DNA of 64,000 nucleotides, taken from the NCBI RefSeq assembly GCF_035978755.1, contig NZ_CP108414.1, positions 2,418,001-2,482,000 of the forward strand, written 5' to 3'. Under the pieces are notes generated by a model. That model worked only from the letters and a program-made list of their open reading frames with translations. It was not told the DNA's origin and made no database searches. A program made the translations under genes and the position numbers. Shown piece after piece: positions 26,306 to 34,044 of this stretch. Every line of letters begins with the position of its first letter. Positions within the stretch are counted from its first letter, which is position 1. This DNA comes from Streptomyces sp. NBC_01298. Its GTDB lineage: Bacteria; Actinomycetota; Actinomycetes; Streptomycetales; Streptomycetaceae.

Positions 26306-26359
26306 GCCTGAGTCCGGAGGGGGTGCTGCACTCTGAGCAGGTACGGGATCGGTCCGCGA

Positions 26360-27361
26360 GTGGGCGACCAGACCCTCGCGCTTTACCTTGAGCTTCGTGA
26401 GCGCCCGGAGTCCGGAGTCGAGAAGATCGCAGCCTCCCTGGGATTCTCGACCGAAGAGCGCGAGCGCTGCCTGGCCGAGCTTTCCGGGCTCGGTCTGCTT
26501 GATCACCACGGGGCCAGAGACAGCCGCACTGCCGTCGAACCGGGCATCGCACTGCTCGGGCTCCTCCGTGCCGAACGGGAACGCCTGCAGAACCGGCTGA
26601 TAGAGACCGGCCGCTTCCACGACACCCTGGACATTCTGGCCGGGCCCGTCTTGCGGGCCGGCGCCACACCCGAGCGTGAGATCGGGGTCGAGATCGTGAC
26701 CGACCTCAGCCGCGTCCACCTGGAGCGAGCCGGAATCTCCGAGTCCGTGACACACGACCGTCAGACCATGCATACAGGAGCGGTCGGCCGCGAGGAGAGC
26801 GAACAGACGCTCGAAGAAGATCGGCGACAGCTGGCGCGCGGTGTGAGGGTGCGAGCCATGTATGGGCGCCGCGCGGCCTCTGTACCGGACATGGCGCGGC
26901 ACCTGCGAGATCGAGCCGAACTGGGGGTGGAAATAAGACTTTCCCCCGTGGTCCCGATGAACATGTTCCTCGCGGACGAGAATTTCGCCCTCCTACCCAT
27001 CGACCTGCACGATCTCTCCGCGGGCGCCATCATCGCGCGGGGATCCGCACTGGTCGGCTCGTACCTGGCGCTGTACGAGTACTGCTGGCATTGCGCGACA
27101 CCCCACGGGGAGGACTCCCCTGCCGAGCGCGGCGGCGACGGGCTGTCTGAACAGCAGGTAGCCGCACTTCACATGCTCGCCTCAGGCGTAAAGGACGAGG
27201 AGGTAGCCCGCAACCTGGGGGTGTCCCTGCGCACCGCGAGTCGCCTCCTCTCGGAAATCATGCAGGAGTTGGGGGCCGCGAGCCGCTTCGAGGCGGGGGT
27301 CAAGGCGGCCCGTCTCGGTTGGCTGGACGCGAGGAGCAGCACGCCGGAGGGCCCTGCGTGA
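26360..27361 (+). CDS. TrmB/LuxR-like transcriptional regulator (copy 1)
   Basis: A 333-residue regulator of a Streptomyces family with an N-terminal winged-helix (LYLELRERPESGVEKIAASL, LAELSGLGLL), a central helical and sensor-like part (LSPVVPMNMFLADENF), and a C-terminal LuxR helix-turn-helix (LSEQQVAALHMLASGVKDEE, VARNLGVSLRTASRLL). There is no receiver domain. It is followed by a paralogue 95 bases downstream in the same direction. Such regulators are often pathway-specific. The small secreted protein that follows is a candidate signal. Confidence 0.8.
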   Translation: MGDQTLALYLELRERPESGVEKIAASLGFSTEERERCLAELSGLGLLDHHGARDSRTAVEPGIALLGLLRAERERLQNRLIETGRFHDTLDILAGPVLRAGATPEREIGVEIVTDLSRVHLERAGISESVTHDRQTMHTGAVGREESEQTLEEDRRQLARGVRVRAMYGRRAASVPDMARHLRDRAELGVEIRLSPVVPMNMFLADENFALLPIDLHDLSAGAIIARGSALVGSYLALYEYCWHCATPHGEDSPAERGGDGLSEQQVAALHMLASGVKDEEVARNLGVSLRTASRLLSEIMQELGAASRFEAGVKAARLGWLDARSSTPEGPA

Positions 27362-27455
27362 CCTGCCCCACAAGCCACTTCGGGGCCGGAAGTTCTTGTC
27401 CCGGTGTGTGGCAAGGTGTGGCGGGCATTCTGATGATCAGGGGGGTCACTTCACA

Positions 27456-28508
27456 ATGTCGACGGGTGACGACAGCAGCGGTATCCAGTCGGCCGAGAGG
27501 GTTCTCGCGCTTTACCAGGAACTCCGCCAGCGCGGGGTGTCCAATCTCGACGAGGTCTTCGATGAGCTGAAGTTACCGCCGGAAGAGTACGAACAGCGAC
27601 GAGCGGAACTGATCGCCCTCGGCCTCATCGTGCCGACCAGCACCACCCACGCCACACGTGCCGATCTCCAGGCGGGTACCTGGGAGTCCGGACCGGATAC
27701 GGTTGCCGTGGTCGACCCCGAGATCGCTCTTCTCCGCATGCTGCAGCAGGAGCGCGAGCGTCTCCGGGAGCATCTGGACGAGTCCGACCGTGCCTACAGC
27801 ACTCTCGAAGCATTAGTGGGGAGATTTCTTCGGCCCGGCTCGCTGAACGGCTCCGAAGTCGAGGTAGAGCTTCTCAGTGATTACCGGAGGATCCAGCAGG
27901 CGCTGGAGGACATCACGGATGTCATCCAGCACAACCTCGCGTCCATGCACGTAACCGCCCTTGTGCGCGAGGTCGCGGACCGCGTACTCAGCCGGGATCT
28001 GAGGCAGATCGAGAACGGCGTGCGCATCCGCGCCATCTACCACCAACGCATCACCGCATCCCCGGAGGCAGCCGAGATGCTGCGCCGCCGGGTAGAAGTG
28101 GGCGTCGAGATCCGGCTGTCCCCCGCGGTCCCCATGAACATGATCATCGCGGATCAGCAGTTCGCCGTTCTCCCCGTCCACCGCGAGGACCGGGCCGCCG
28201 GCGCGATCCTGGCTCGCGGGCCGGCGCTCGTCCGCTCGTATCTGGCGCTGTACGAGCACTGTTGGCACACGGCGACTCCGTACGGCGACGACGTCACTGC
28301 CGAACGCGGCGGGGACGGCCTGTCCGAACAGCAGCGGGCCGCTCTCAAAATGCTGGCTTCTGGCATGAAGGACGAAAAGATCGCCCGAAGTCTGGGAGTC
28401 TCGTTGAGGACAGTGAGTCGCATGCTGTCCGAGGTGATGCAGGAGCTCGGTGCATCGAGCCGCTTCGAGGCCGGCGTACGCGCCTATCGGCTCGGCTGGC
28501 TCGACTGA
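27456..28508 (+). CDS. TrmB/LuxR-like transcriptional regulator (copy 2)
   Basis: A 350-residue paralogue of the preceding regulator with the same order of domains: an N-terminal winged helix (VLALYQELRQRGVSNLDEVF), a sensor-like middle (LSPAVPMNMIIADQQFAVLP), and a LuxR end (ALKMLASGMKDEKIARSLG). Identity to copy 1 is high in the last 150 residues and low in the first 100, which suggests duplication followed by divergence of the sensing part. ATG 27456 is placed after cagggggg. It is convergent with the small secreted protein gene. Confidence 0.8.
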   Translation: MSTGDDSSGIQSAERVLALYQELRQRGVSNLDEVFDELKLPPEEYEQRRAELIALGLIVPTSTTHATRADLQAGTWESGPDTVAVVDPEIALLRMLQQERERLREHLDESDRAYSTLEALVGRFLRPGSLNGSEVEVELLSDYRRIQQALEDITDVIQHNLASMHVTALVREVADRVLSRDLRQIENGVRIRAIYHQRITASPEAAEMLRRRVEVGVEIRLSPAVPMNMIIADQQFAVLPVHREDRAAGAILARGPALVRSYLALYEHCWHTATPYGDDVTAERGGDGLSEQQRAALKMLASGMKDEKIARSLGVSLRTVSRMLSEVMQELGASSRFEAGVRAYRLGWLD

Positions 28509-28624
28509 CTCCTGCCCAATTCCGACCTGCACAGTGGCGAATACTGACGCGCCGCTTCGGACCGCAAGGCCGAAAAGCCCCGTGTTCACCTGGAGCGGCG
28601 ATCACGGGGCGCGCTTCGTCGGCG

Positions 28625-28939
28625 TCAATTGCCCGGAGCCACAAGGGCCGGCTTGGTGGAGTCCCAGCCGTTTCCGTTCGACGGAGTCGGAGACGGCACC
28701 GGGGTGTCGGCACCGTCCGCCGACGCCGGGGTCGGCTTGGCGGAGTCCCAGCCGTTGCCGTTCGACGGGCTCGGGGACGGAGCACCAGGGTCGGAACCCT
28801 CGGCCACCGAGCGCTGCGAAGCGGTCGTCGACGGGGATACGGCGACCGCCGCTCCGCCGGCGACCGCGGTACAGAGCAGGAGCGCGAGGGCGAACTGGCC
28901 GGCCGTCTTGCGAATTCCGGTGGTGTGCCCAGCAGACAT
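28625..28939 (-). CDS. Small secreted protein with duplicated NGNGWDSxKP motif
   Basis: A 104-residue protein I do not recognise. A signal peptide covers about 1-35 (hydrophobic FALALLLCTAVAGGAAVAV). The mature part is Ser/Pro-rich with two almost equal repeats, PSPSPSNGNGWDSAKP (54-69) and PSPTPSNGNGWDSTKP (82-97), 28 residues apart; the DNA repeat is equally clear. GGAGGAAT precedes the start. It is too short for a globular enzyme. It may be a precursor of a short peptide signal, a wall linker or a small exported ligand. It lies convergent to the two LuxR-like regulators and next to the biosynthetic cluster. Confidence 0.7.
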   Translation of the reverse strand: MSAGHTTGIRKTAGQFALALLLCTAVAGGAAVAVSPSTTASQRSVAEGSDPGAPSPSPSNGNGWDSAKPTPASADGADTPVPSPTPSNGNGWDSTKPALVAPGN

Positions 28940-29147
28940 GATTCCTCCAGGAATGTGGAATGCGATTTCCGCCTTCGTAGGCCCCGTGCCGCCGGGATCC
29001 CCTTGAAGACATCTCTATTCTTGTCGCACTCCCAAGGCTGAATCCAGTATTCCTCCATGCGTGGAAACGCCATGGCGTGGATGAGACAAGAGACGTCAAC
29101 ACGCCACGATCCCGCGAGAGTTCATACAGACGTTACAGTTCCAGTTC

Positions 29148-29162
29148 TTTGGTCAGACCAAA
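29148..29162. promoter_or_regulatory. Palindrome TTTGGTC-A-GACCAAA
   Basis: A perfect 15-base palindrome, upstream of the small secreted protein gene and just beyond the glycosyltransferase stop. Reduced copies TTT-N7-CCAAA occur at 35862 and 49694, the two other main promoter regions of the cluster. Candidate pathway operator. Confidence 0.5.
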
Positions 29163-29169
29163 AGAGATG

Positions 29170-30486
29170 TTAGGCTGGTATTCCGGCCTTCTCCACCCTC
29201 CAGGAGGGAAGCGCCGGTGAGGCAGGAGCGTGCCGTCGCTCCTGCCTCATTTGCGTTCCGGCAGGCCGCTGCGCACACAGTGCGCGCCGATACACCTCCA
29301 GCGTCCGCGTGGCCGCGGCCTGCCAGCTCATCGCCCGCGCATGGCGCACCGCGGCCCCGCCCATGCTCACGACGGCCTCGGGATGCTGCGCAAACCACCG
29401 CAGGCAGCGGGCGTAGTCCACCGGGTCGTGGCCGGGCACCAGCACTCCGGTCACCCCGTCCCACACGGCCGTCGGCAGTCCACCGACGGCCGCCGCCAGT
29501 ACAGGGGTTCCGCACGCCTGCGCCTCCAGCGCCACCAGCCCGAAGGACTCGCTGCGCGAGGGCACCACGAGAACGTCCGCCGCCCGGTACCAGTCCGCCA
29601 GCTCCGCCTGCGCCACGGGCGGAAGGCACCGGAGTACGTCCGCCACCCCCAGCTCGCGCGCCAGGTCCCAGGGTCCGCCGACCGGTCCGGCGCCCGAGTG
29701 TCCGCCGACCACCGGGACAAGAAGACGGCTGCGCAGCGCAGCGTCGGTCCTCAGGAGCTCGGCGACCGCTCTCACGAGGACGTCCGGGCCTTTGAGTGGC
29801 TGAATTCGTCCCGCGTACACGGGGATGAAGGACCCGGTGGGCAACCCGAGTCGCGCCCGCGCCGCTGCCCGACCGTCACCGGGGTGGAAGGTGTCCAGAT
29901 CCACGCCCGGTCGGACCACGTCGACACGAGGTGCCGACGCCCCGTAGAGGCCCCGCAACGCCCCAGCCTCGTCTGCCGTGTTGGCGATCAGCCTGTCCGC
30001 AGAGGCGGTGACTTGCTGCTCGCCCCGGATCCGCAGCTCGGGCTCGGGGGTGTCGCCGGCGGCGAGGGCGGCGTTCTTCACCAGGGCGAGGGTGTGTGCG
30101 GTGTGCACAAGCGGTATCCCCCAGCCGGCGGCGGCGATGCGGCCGGCCTGGCCGGAGAGCCAGTAGTGGGAGTGGACCAGGTCGTAGCACCGCCGCTCTT
30201 TCATCAGCGCCAGCGAGAACGGCACCACCAGACCCGGCATGTCCTCCTTGGGAAGGGCGGCGCGTGGCCCCGCGTGCAGATGGCGGACCCGTACACCCGG
30301 GGCGAGGTCGACCTGGGACGGCCGGCCCTCACCGCGACAGCGGGTGAAGAGGTCTACTTCGATGCCTTGTTCGGCGAGAGCGCGGGAGAGCTGAACCATG
30401 TAGACGTTCATGCCGCCCGCGTCCCCGGTGCCGGGCTGGTGAAGCGGTGAGGTGTGGACACTGAGCATGGCGACGCGCAGGGACAC
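29170..30486 (-). CDS. MshA-type GT4 glycosyltransferase
   Basis: A 438-residue glycosyltransferase closely like MshA, which joins GlcNAc to 1L-myo-inositol-1-phosphate in mycothiol synthesis. Family marks are LSVHTSPLHQPGTGDAGGMN with NVYMVQLSRALAE at the N-terminus, HSHYWLSGQAG, ADRLIANTADEAGALRGLYG, the donor-site region VPVVGGHSGAG and the nucleotide-sugar Glu motif SRSESFGLVALEAQACGTPV. GTG 30486 follows AGGAGCT. The last 27 codons run through a perfect hairpin (29218-29249), so the natural stop may have shifted. A housekeeping mshA is expected elsewhere in Streptomyces; this copy is inside a biosynthetic cluster, so it may build a related pseudodisaccharide. Confidence 0.85.
   Translation of the reverse strand: MSLRVAMLSVHTSPLHQPGTGDAGGMNVYMVQLSRALAEQGIEVDLFTRCRGEGRPSQVDLAPGVRVRHLHAGPRAALPKEDMPGLVVPFSLALMKERRCYDLVHSHYWLSGQAGRIAAAGWGIPLVHTAHTLALVKNAALAAGDTPEPELRIRGEQQVTASADRLIANTADEAGALRGLYGASAPRVDVVRPGVDLDTFHPGDGRAAARARLGLPTGSFIPVYAGRIQPLKGPDVLVRAVAELLRTDAALRSRLLVPVVGGHSGAGPVGGPWDLARELGVADVLRCLPPVAQAELADWYRAADVLVVPSRSESFGLVALEAQACGTPVLAAAVGGLPTAVWDGVTGVLVPGHDPVDYARCLRWFAQHPEAVVSMGGAAVRHARAMSWQAAATRTLEVYRRALCAQRPAGTQMRQERRHAPASPALPSWRVEKAGIPA
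29218..29252. terminator. Hairpin inside the 3' end of the glycosyltransferase frame
   Basis: Perfect 13-bp stem tgaggcaggagcg and its complement, loop tgccgt, with ttt after it on the plus strand. It looks like a bidirectional terminator between the convergent or tail-to-tail units, yet it lies within the open reading frame of the glycosyltransferase. Confidence 0.65.
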
Positions 30487-30615
30487 GTGGAGCTCCTAGG
30501 GGAACGGGCCACGTGCCCTGCGCCCGCCGCGTGGCCGGCCGGCGCGCCACGCGGCGAAGGGGGGATCTTGCCGTTTTACTGTCTTGCGTCTGAGGGCCTG
30601 CCCGGGGCCGCCCGG

Positions 30616-32193
30616 TCAGAAGCCGAAAATCGGACCCGACGGTGGGGCCAGCCGACTGCCGGGCGGCAGCGGGGCGAGTGCCGCATCGGATACGGGGCGC
30701 CCGGGCGCCGCCTTGAGCGCCGCCGCCAGACGGTCCGCGCCCTCCGGCATCACCGGCCGGGCCCAGGCGCTTAGTGCAGAGGCCACCGCCAGCTGGGCGG
30801 ACAGGGCCGGAAGGTGACGGCAGTCCGCCGTGGGGCGGCATGTCTCGTGGGCGTTGACGTGGCCGAAGTCGGACACCAAGCGGACGATTTCATCGAGCAG
30901 GGCGACCGCCCTGCGGGGATCGAAGGTGTCAGGACCGTACGCCTCGCGCAGATCCTCCACCGCCCTCAGCAGTCGCTGCGCCAAGACCTCCCAGCCTGTG
31001 CCACCGGGCAACGCCGCGGGAGCCAAGCCCGCGCTCTCTGCCCTTACCGCCGCGAACAGCCGGGACAGCCAGCTGTTCCAGTTCTCGTCCAACTCCTTTC
31101 GGGCAGCATCGAGCCGGTCGGCATGGAACACCGTTCGCCGGCCCAGCGGGCGAGCCTGCAGGACGTGGCGGCGGAGCGTGTCGGACCCGTACTCGGTAAG
31201 GAGGTCCAGCGCCCACACCTTGTGATCGGAGCCGGAGACGATGACCTTGTCCTCGATGACGAACGACTCGTTCACACAGAATTCCTGTGGAAGCTTGATG
31301 CCCTGGGACAGGAGAATGACCGGCAGCAAGACGGCGTGGCAGAAGGCATGGCCGAACCCGCAGAAGTGGATAGTGCGTTCAGGCAGCGGCCGGTCGTCGC
31401 CGTAGCCGAAGAGATGCATCGCGGCTGCCTCGAAGCAGCCGTCGATCCGGTGCTCGGGGAAACCGTCCACCGGGACGCTCAGCCCCCACTCCGCCGGATG
31501 CGAAACCGCGATGTCCGGCAGACCGTCCTCGACCAGCGACTCGCACAGTGCGGCGAGACGGGGCGGCAGGCCGGTGGCGGCCCAGTAGTCGGCGAGCGTT
31601 TCGCGGAAGGGTTCCAGCGGGATGTAGAGGCGGCGGCAGCGCCGGGGCACTGCCGGGGTGGCACACACGGCGCAGTGGGGCTCCACGAGGTCCCCACCGT
31701 CATTGGGGCGGGCGCACTCGTGGCACATCCCGCCGTCGCTGACGGCTGCGCAGTGCGGGCAGGCCCCCGTGACGTGCGCGCCGTACAGCCAACGGCCACA
31801 CGGCTCGCAGTACGGCAGCATCCTCGTACGCGGGGCGATGACGCCTTCCGCGTGCAGCCGCCGGAAGAGGTCCGCCACCCAGCGGCCGTATCCCCGGTCC
31901 TGACGCGGGCGCACGACGTGATCGAACTCGATGCCCGAGCGCAGCCAGTCCGCGGTGATCGCGGCCCGATAGCCCTCGGAGACCTCCTCCGGCTTGCGAC
32001 CCGCCCGCAGTGCGCGTACGTGTACGGAACTGGTGTGGTCAGCGGTGCCGGTGGTGAACAGGACCGGTTCGCCCTCGGCGCGCAGGTAGCGGGACAGAAC
32101 ATCGGCTGCGACGTACGGTCCCGCAAGGTGACCGATGTGGAGTTCACCGTGCGTGGCGGGCGGGGTCGCGGTGATCCAGAAAGGGGTGCTCAT
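30616..32193 (-). CDS. Stand-alone MetRS-like ligase
   Basis: A 525-residue class I aminoacyl-tRNA synthetase homologue of the MetRS branch. The HIGH motif is intact (HGELHIGHLAGPYVAADVLS), and the zinc knuckles CEPCGRWLYGAHVTGACPHC and CHECAR...CAVC are present. The KMSKS loop is degenerate (IVSGSDHKVWALDLL). The anticodon-binding end is reduced, and a housekeeping MetRS is expected elsewhere. Such stand-alone homologues ligate amino acids to small molecules, as in mycothiol (a CysRS-like MshC) or the MetRS-like half of hydrazine synthetases. AAGGAGG precedes ATG 32193. It is co-transcribed with the glycosyltransferase, so joining an amino acid to an amino sugar is one option. The substrate is unknown. 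Confidence 0.85.
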   Translation of the reverse strand: MSTPFWITATPPATHGELHIGHLAGPYVAADVLSRYLRAEGEPVLFTTGTADHTSSVHVRALRAGRKPEEVSEGYRAAITADWLRSGIEFDHVVRPRQDRGYGRWVADLFRRLHAEGVIAPRTRMLPYCEPCGRWLYGAHVTGACPHCAAVSDGGMCHECARPNDGGDLVEPHCAVCATPAVPRRCRRLYIPLEPFRETLADYWAATGLPPRLAALCESLVEDGLPDIAVSHPAEWGLSVPVDGFPEHRIDGCFEAAAMHLFGYGDDRPLPERTIHFCGFGHAFCHAVLLPVILLSQGIKLPQEFCVNESFVIEDKVIVSGSDHKVWALDLLTEYGSDTLRRHVLQARPLGRRTVFHADRLDAARKELDENWNSWLSRLFAAVRAESAGLAPAALPGGTGWEVLAQRLLRAVEDLREAYGPDTFDPRRAVALLDEIVRLVSDFGHVNAHETCRPTADCRHLPALSAQLAVASALSAWARPVMPEGADRLAAALKAAPGRPVSDAALAPLPPGSRLAPPSGPIFGF

Positions 32194-32224
32194 GGGACCT
32201 CCTTGACGCTGTGGTGCGAAGTGC

Positions 32225-32962
32225 TCAGCGAGGCTCGAAATGGAAGGAGCGGATGAAACAGTCACGCGGCTGCTCAACGGCGTAGACGATGCATTCGAAG
32301 AGGGCCTGGGTGGTGAGTTTCTCGTCGCGTATCGCGTCGTCCGCCTTGATTCCGTCCCACTCGGCGAATCGCGGGTCGGAAGTGGAGAAGTCGGGGGGAT
32401 ACAGGGAGAACACCCGGACACCGGAAGGCCTCAGTCGCTGTGAAAGGATTTCGGCGAACCCGGCCTGTGCGCTCTTGGCCGTCCAGAACGCCTCGTGCGC
32501 CGCCGCCACGGAGGATCCGCCGGCGTCCCGTACGGCGACCATGTTGACGATGTCGGGGCGCTGGGACGACCTCAGAAGCGGCAGGAAGTGTTTCACCATC
32601 AGGACCGTGCCGCCGGCCGTGGACTCGATGGTCTCCACGATCGCGTCGTCCGACGCGTCCTCCAGATCGACGGCGTCCAGCCATCGGGCACCGTTGTTGA
32701 CCAGCAGGTCCACCCGGTCGGTGTGTTCGCCGACCTGGCGGGCGAACTCCCTGATCTCCGCCGGTCGGCTGAGGTCGCAGCCGAAGGCATGGATACGGTC
32801 GCGTGCGGACCCCATGACCTCGGCACGGGTTCGCTCGGCCAACTCCACGGTCCGAGCCGAGACGTAGACCTCGGCTCCCAAGTGGGCGAATCCAATGGCG
32901 AGCGCTCGGCCGAAATGGCGCGAGGCACCCGTGACTACAACACGCAGATTTTCGAATTTCAT
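32225..32962 (-). CDS. Short-chain dehydrogenase homologue without catalytic Tyr
   Basis: A 245-residue SDR fold protein. The cofactor loop TGASRHFGRA (11-20) and NNGA (89-92) are normal, so it should bind NAD(P). The YxxxK pair is altered to Phe159-WTA-Lys163 (HEAFWTAKSAQ), and the Ser usually found 13 residues before is not visible in NMVAVRDAGG. Such proteins may act as binding or structural partners, or use another acid. It stands between the PrpF-like and MetRS-like genes; 31 bases separate it from the latter. Confidence 0.8.
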   Translation of the reverse strand: MKFENLRVVVTGASRHFGRALAIGFAHLGAEVYVSARTVELAERTRAEVMGSARDRIHAFGCDLSRPAEIREFARQVGEHTDRVDLLVNNGARWLDAVDLEDASDDAIVETIESTAGGTVLMVKHFLPLLRSSQRPDIVNMVAVRDAGGSSVAAAHEAFWTAKSAQAGFAEILSQRLRPSGVRVFSLYPPDFSTSDPRFAEWDGIKADDAIRDEKLTTQALFECIVYAVEQPRDCFIRSFHFEPR

Positions 32963-33093
32963 TCTTCGCTCGGTCTCCCCGCTGGGATGCGAATGCGGTC
33001 GAATTCACGACGCCCGTCCGGTAATCCGGACGGGGGCTCCACATCAGCGTGCCAGAGACGGGAAGCGGGGAGTCCCCCACAAGGGTTGCGCAT

Positions 33094-34044
33094 TCACGCC
33101 GTTGCGTGGATACGCCACGGCAGCTCCATCCGTCGGAGAACGGTCGCGCGCTTGTGGTGCACGCTGACCCGGTTGGCCGTGGAGGAGACCGTGACCGGGC
33201 CGCCGGGAGTGTCGACGACTCCATCGAGCGGGCGCACGACCGTACCGCACAGCGCGGCCGCCGCGGCGAGGGCAGTGGCACCGGTGAGTGCGAGCGAGGG
33301 ATGCCAGCCCCCGACGGTGACGGCGCGCACAGCGGGGGTGGCCGCGGAGTAGTCGACAGCAGCGATCTTGGGCAGGGCGGAGTGGGGCGGGTGTCCCAGC
33401 ACCTCAGCGGCGAGGGCTCGCAGGGCCAGGAGCCGGCGCAGTACCATCTCCCCGGCGGCGAAGAGCTGGTCGCGGCTACGGATCCCCAGGTCGCGGGCGT
33501 CCACGAAGACGTAAGGGTTTCCGTACCTGACCAGGGAAACGGGAACGCCGTCGAGCCGGTCGAGAGGCCGGCCCGTGGGCAGCACGCCTGGTGCATCCGG
33601 CGCCCGCAAGAAGTGCAGCGTGTAAGTGTCCGGAACCCCTCCGTGAGGCTGTTCCGACACGCACACGACCTCGTCCCCGGTGGTTACGGCCCGCACGGTG
33701 ACGGGACCGGGCGACCCGGCGGCGGCTACACAGGCGAGCAGGGAGTGACCGCATCCGGTACGGAAGTCGAAACTGCCGTCCGGCATGGCCTGGACGAAGC
33801 GATAGTCCAGGTCCGTGCCGGGCGCGCCCGAGGGCCCGTAGAGGGCGATCTTGGCGAGGCGGTCGTAGCTAGACCCCTCCAAGCTCTCCCGAAGGCCGCG
33901 GAGTTCCGCATGCAACGCCAGTGCGCCTAGGGGCAGTTCGGACAGCTCCACGACCAGGGTGGGGCCGGGAGCCCCCGCGGCCCTCACCACTGTGGCGATC
34001 ACGGGACGACCGCTCCGTTCACGCGGCGCATCCGACCGGGACAC
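33094..34044 (-). CDS. PrpF-like isomerase
   Basis: A 316-residue protein of the PrpF/diaminopimelate-epimerase fold. The first half has FDFRTGCGHSLLACV, the place of the conserved Gly-Cys-Gly and the catalytic residue. The second has the PrpF end GGWHPSLALTGATALAAAAA, like the HxxxPxTGA of family members. Known PrpF catalyses cis-trans isomerisation of methylaconitate or related double-bond shifts. It is shorter than the usual 390 residues. It overlaps the asparagine synthetase stop by 26 bases, so the two are coupled. The substrate is unknown. Confidence 0.75.
   Translation of the reverse strand: MSRSDAPRERSGRPVIATVVRAAGAPGPTLVVELSELPLGALALHAELRGLRESLEGSSYDRLAKIALYGPSGAPGTDLDYRFVQAMPDGSFDFRTGCGHSLLACVAAAGSPGPVTVRAVTTGDEVVCVSEQPHGGVPDTYTLHFLRAPDAPGVLPTGRPLDRLDGVPVSLVRYGNPYVFVDARDLGIRSRDQLFAAGEMVLRRLLALRALAAEVLGHPPHSALPKIAAVDYSAATPAVRAVTVGGWHPSLALTGATALAAAAALCGTVVRPLDGVVDTPGGPVTVSSTANRVSVHHKRATVLRRMELPWRIHATA

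Noticed and set aside
28625..28939. Small secreted protein as a lanthipeptide or other RiPP precursor
   Set aside because: It has a Sec-type signal peptide, no Cys in the mature part, and no RiPP-modifying enzyme recognised in the window.
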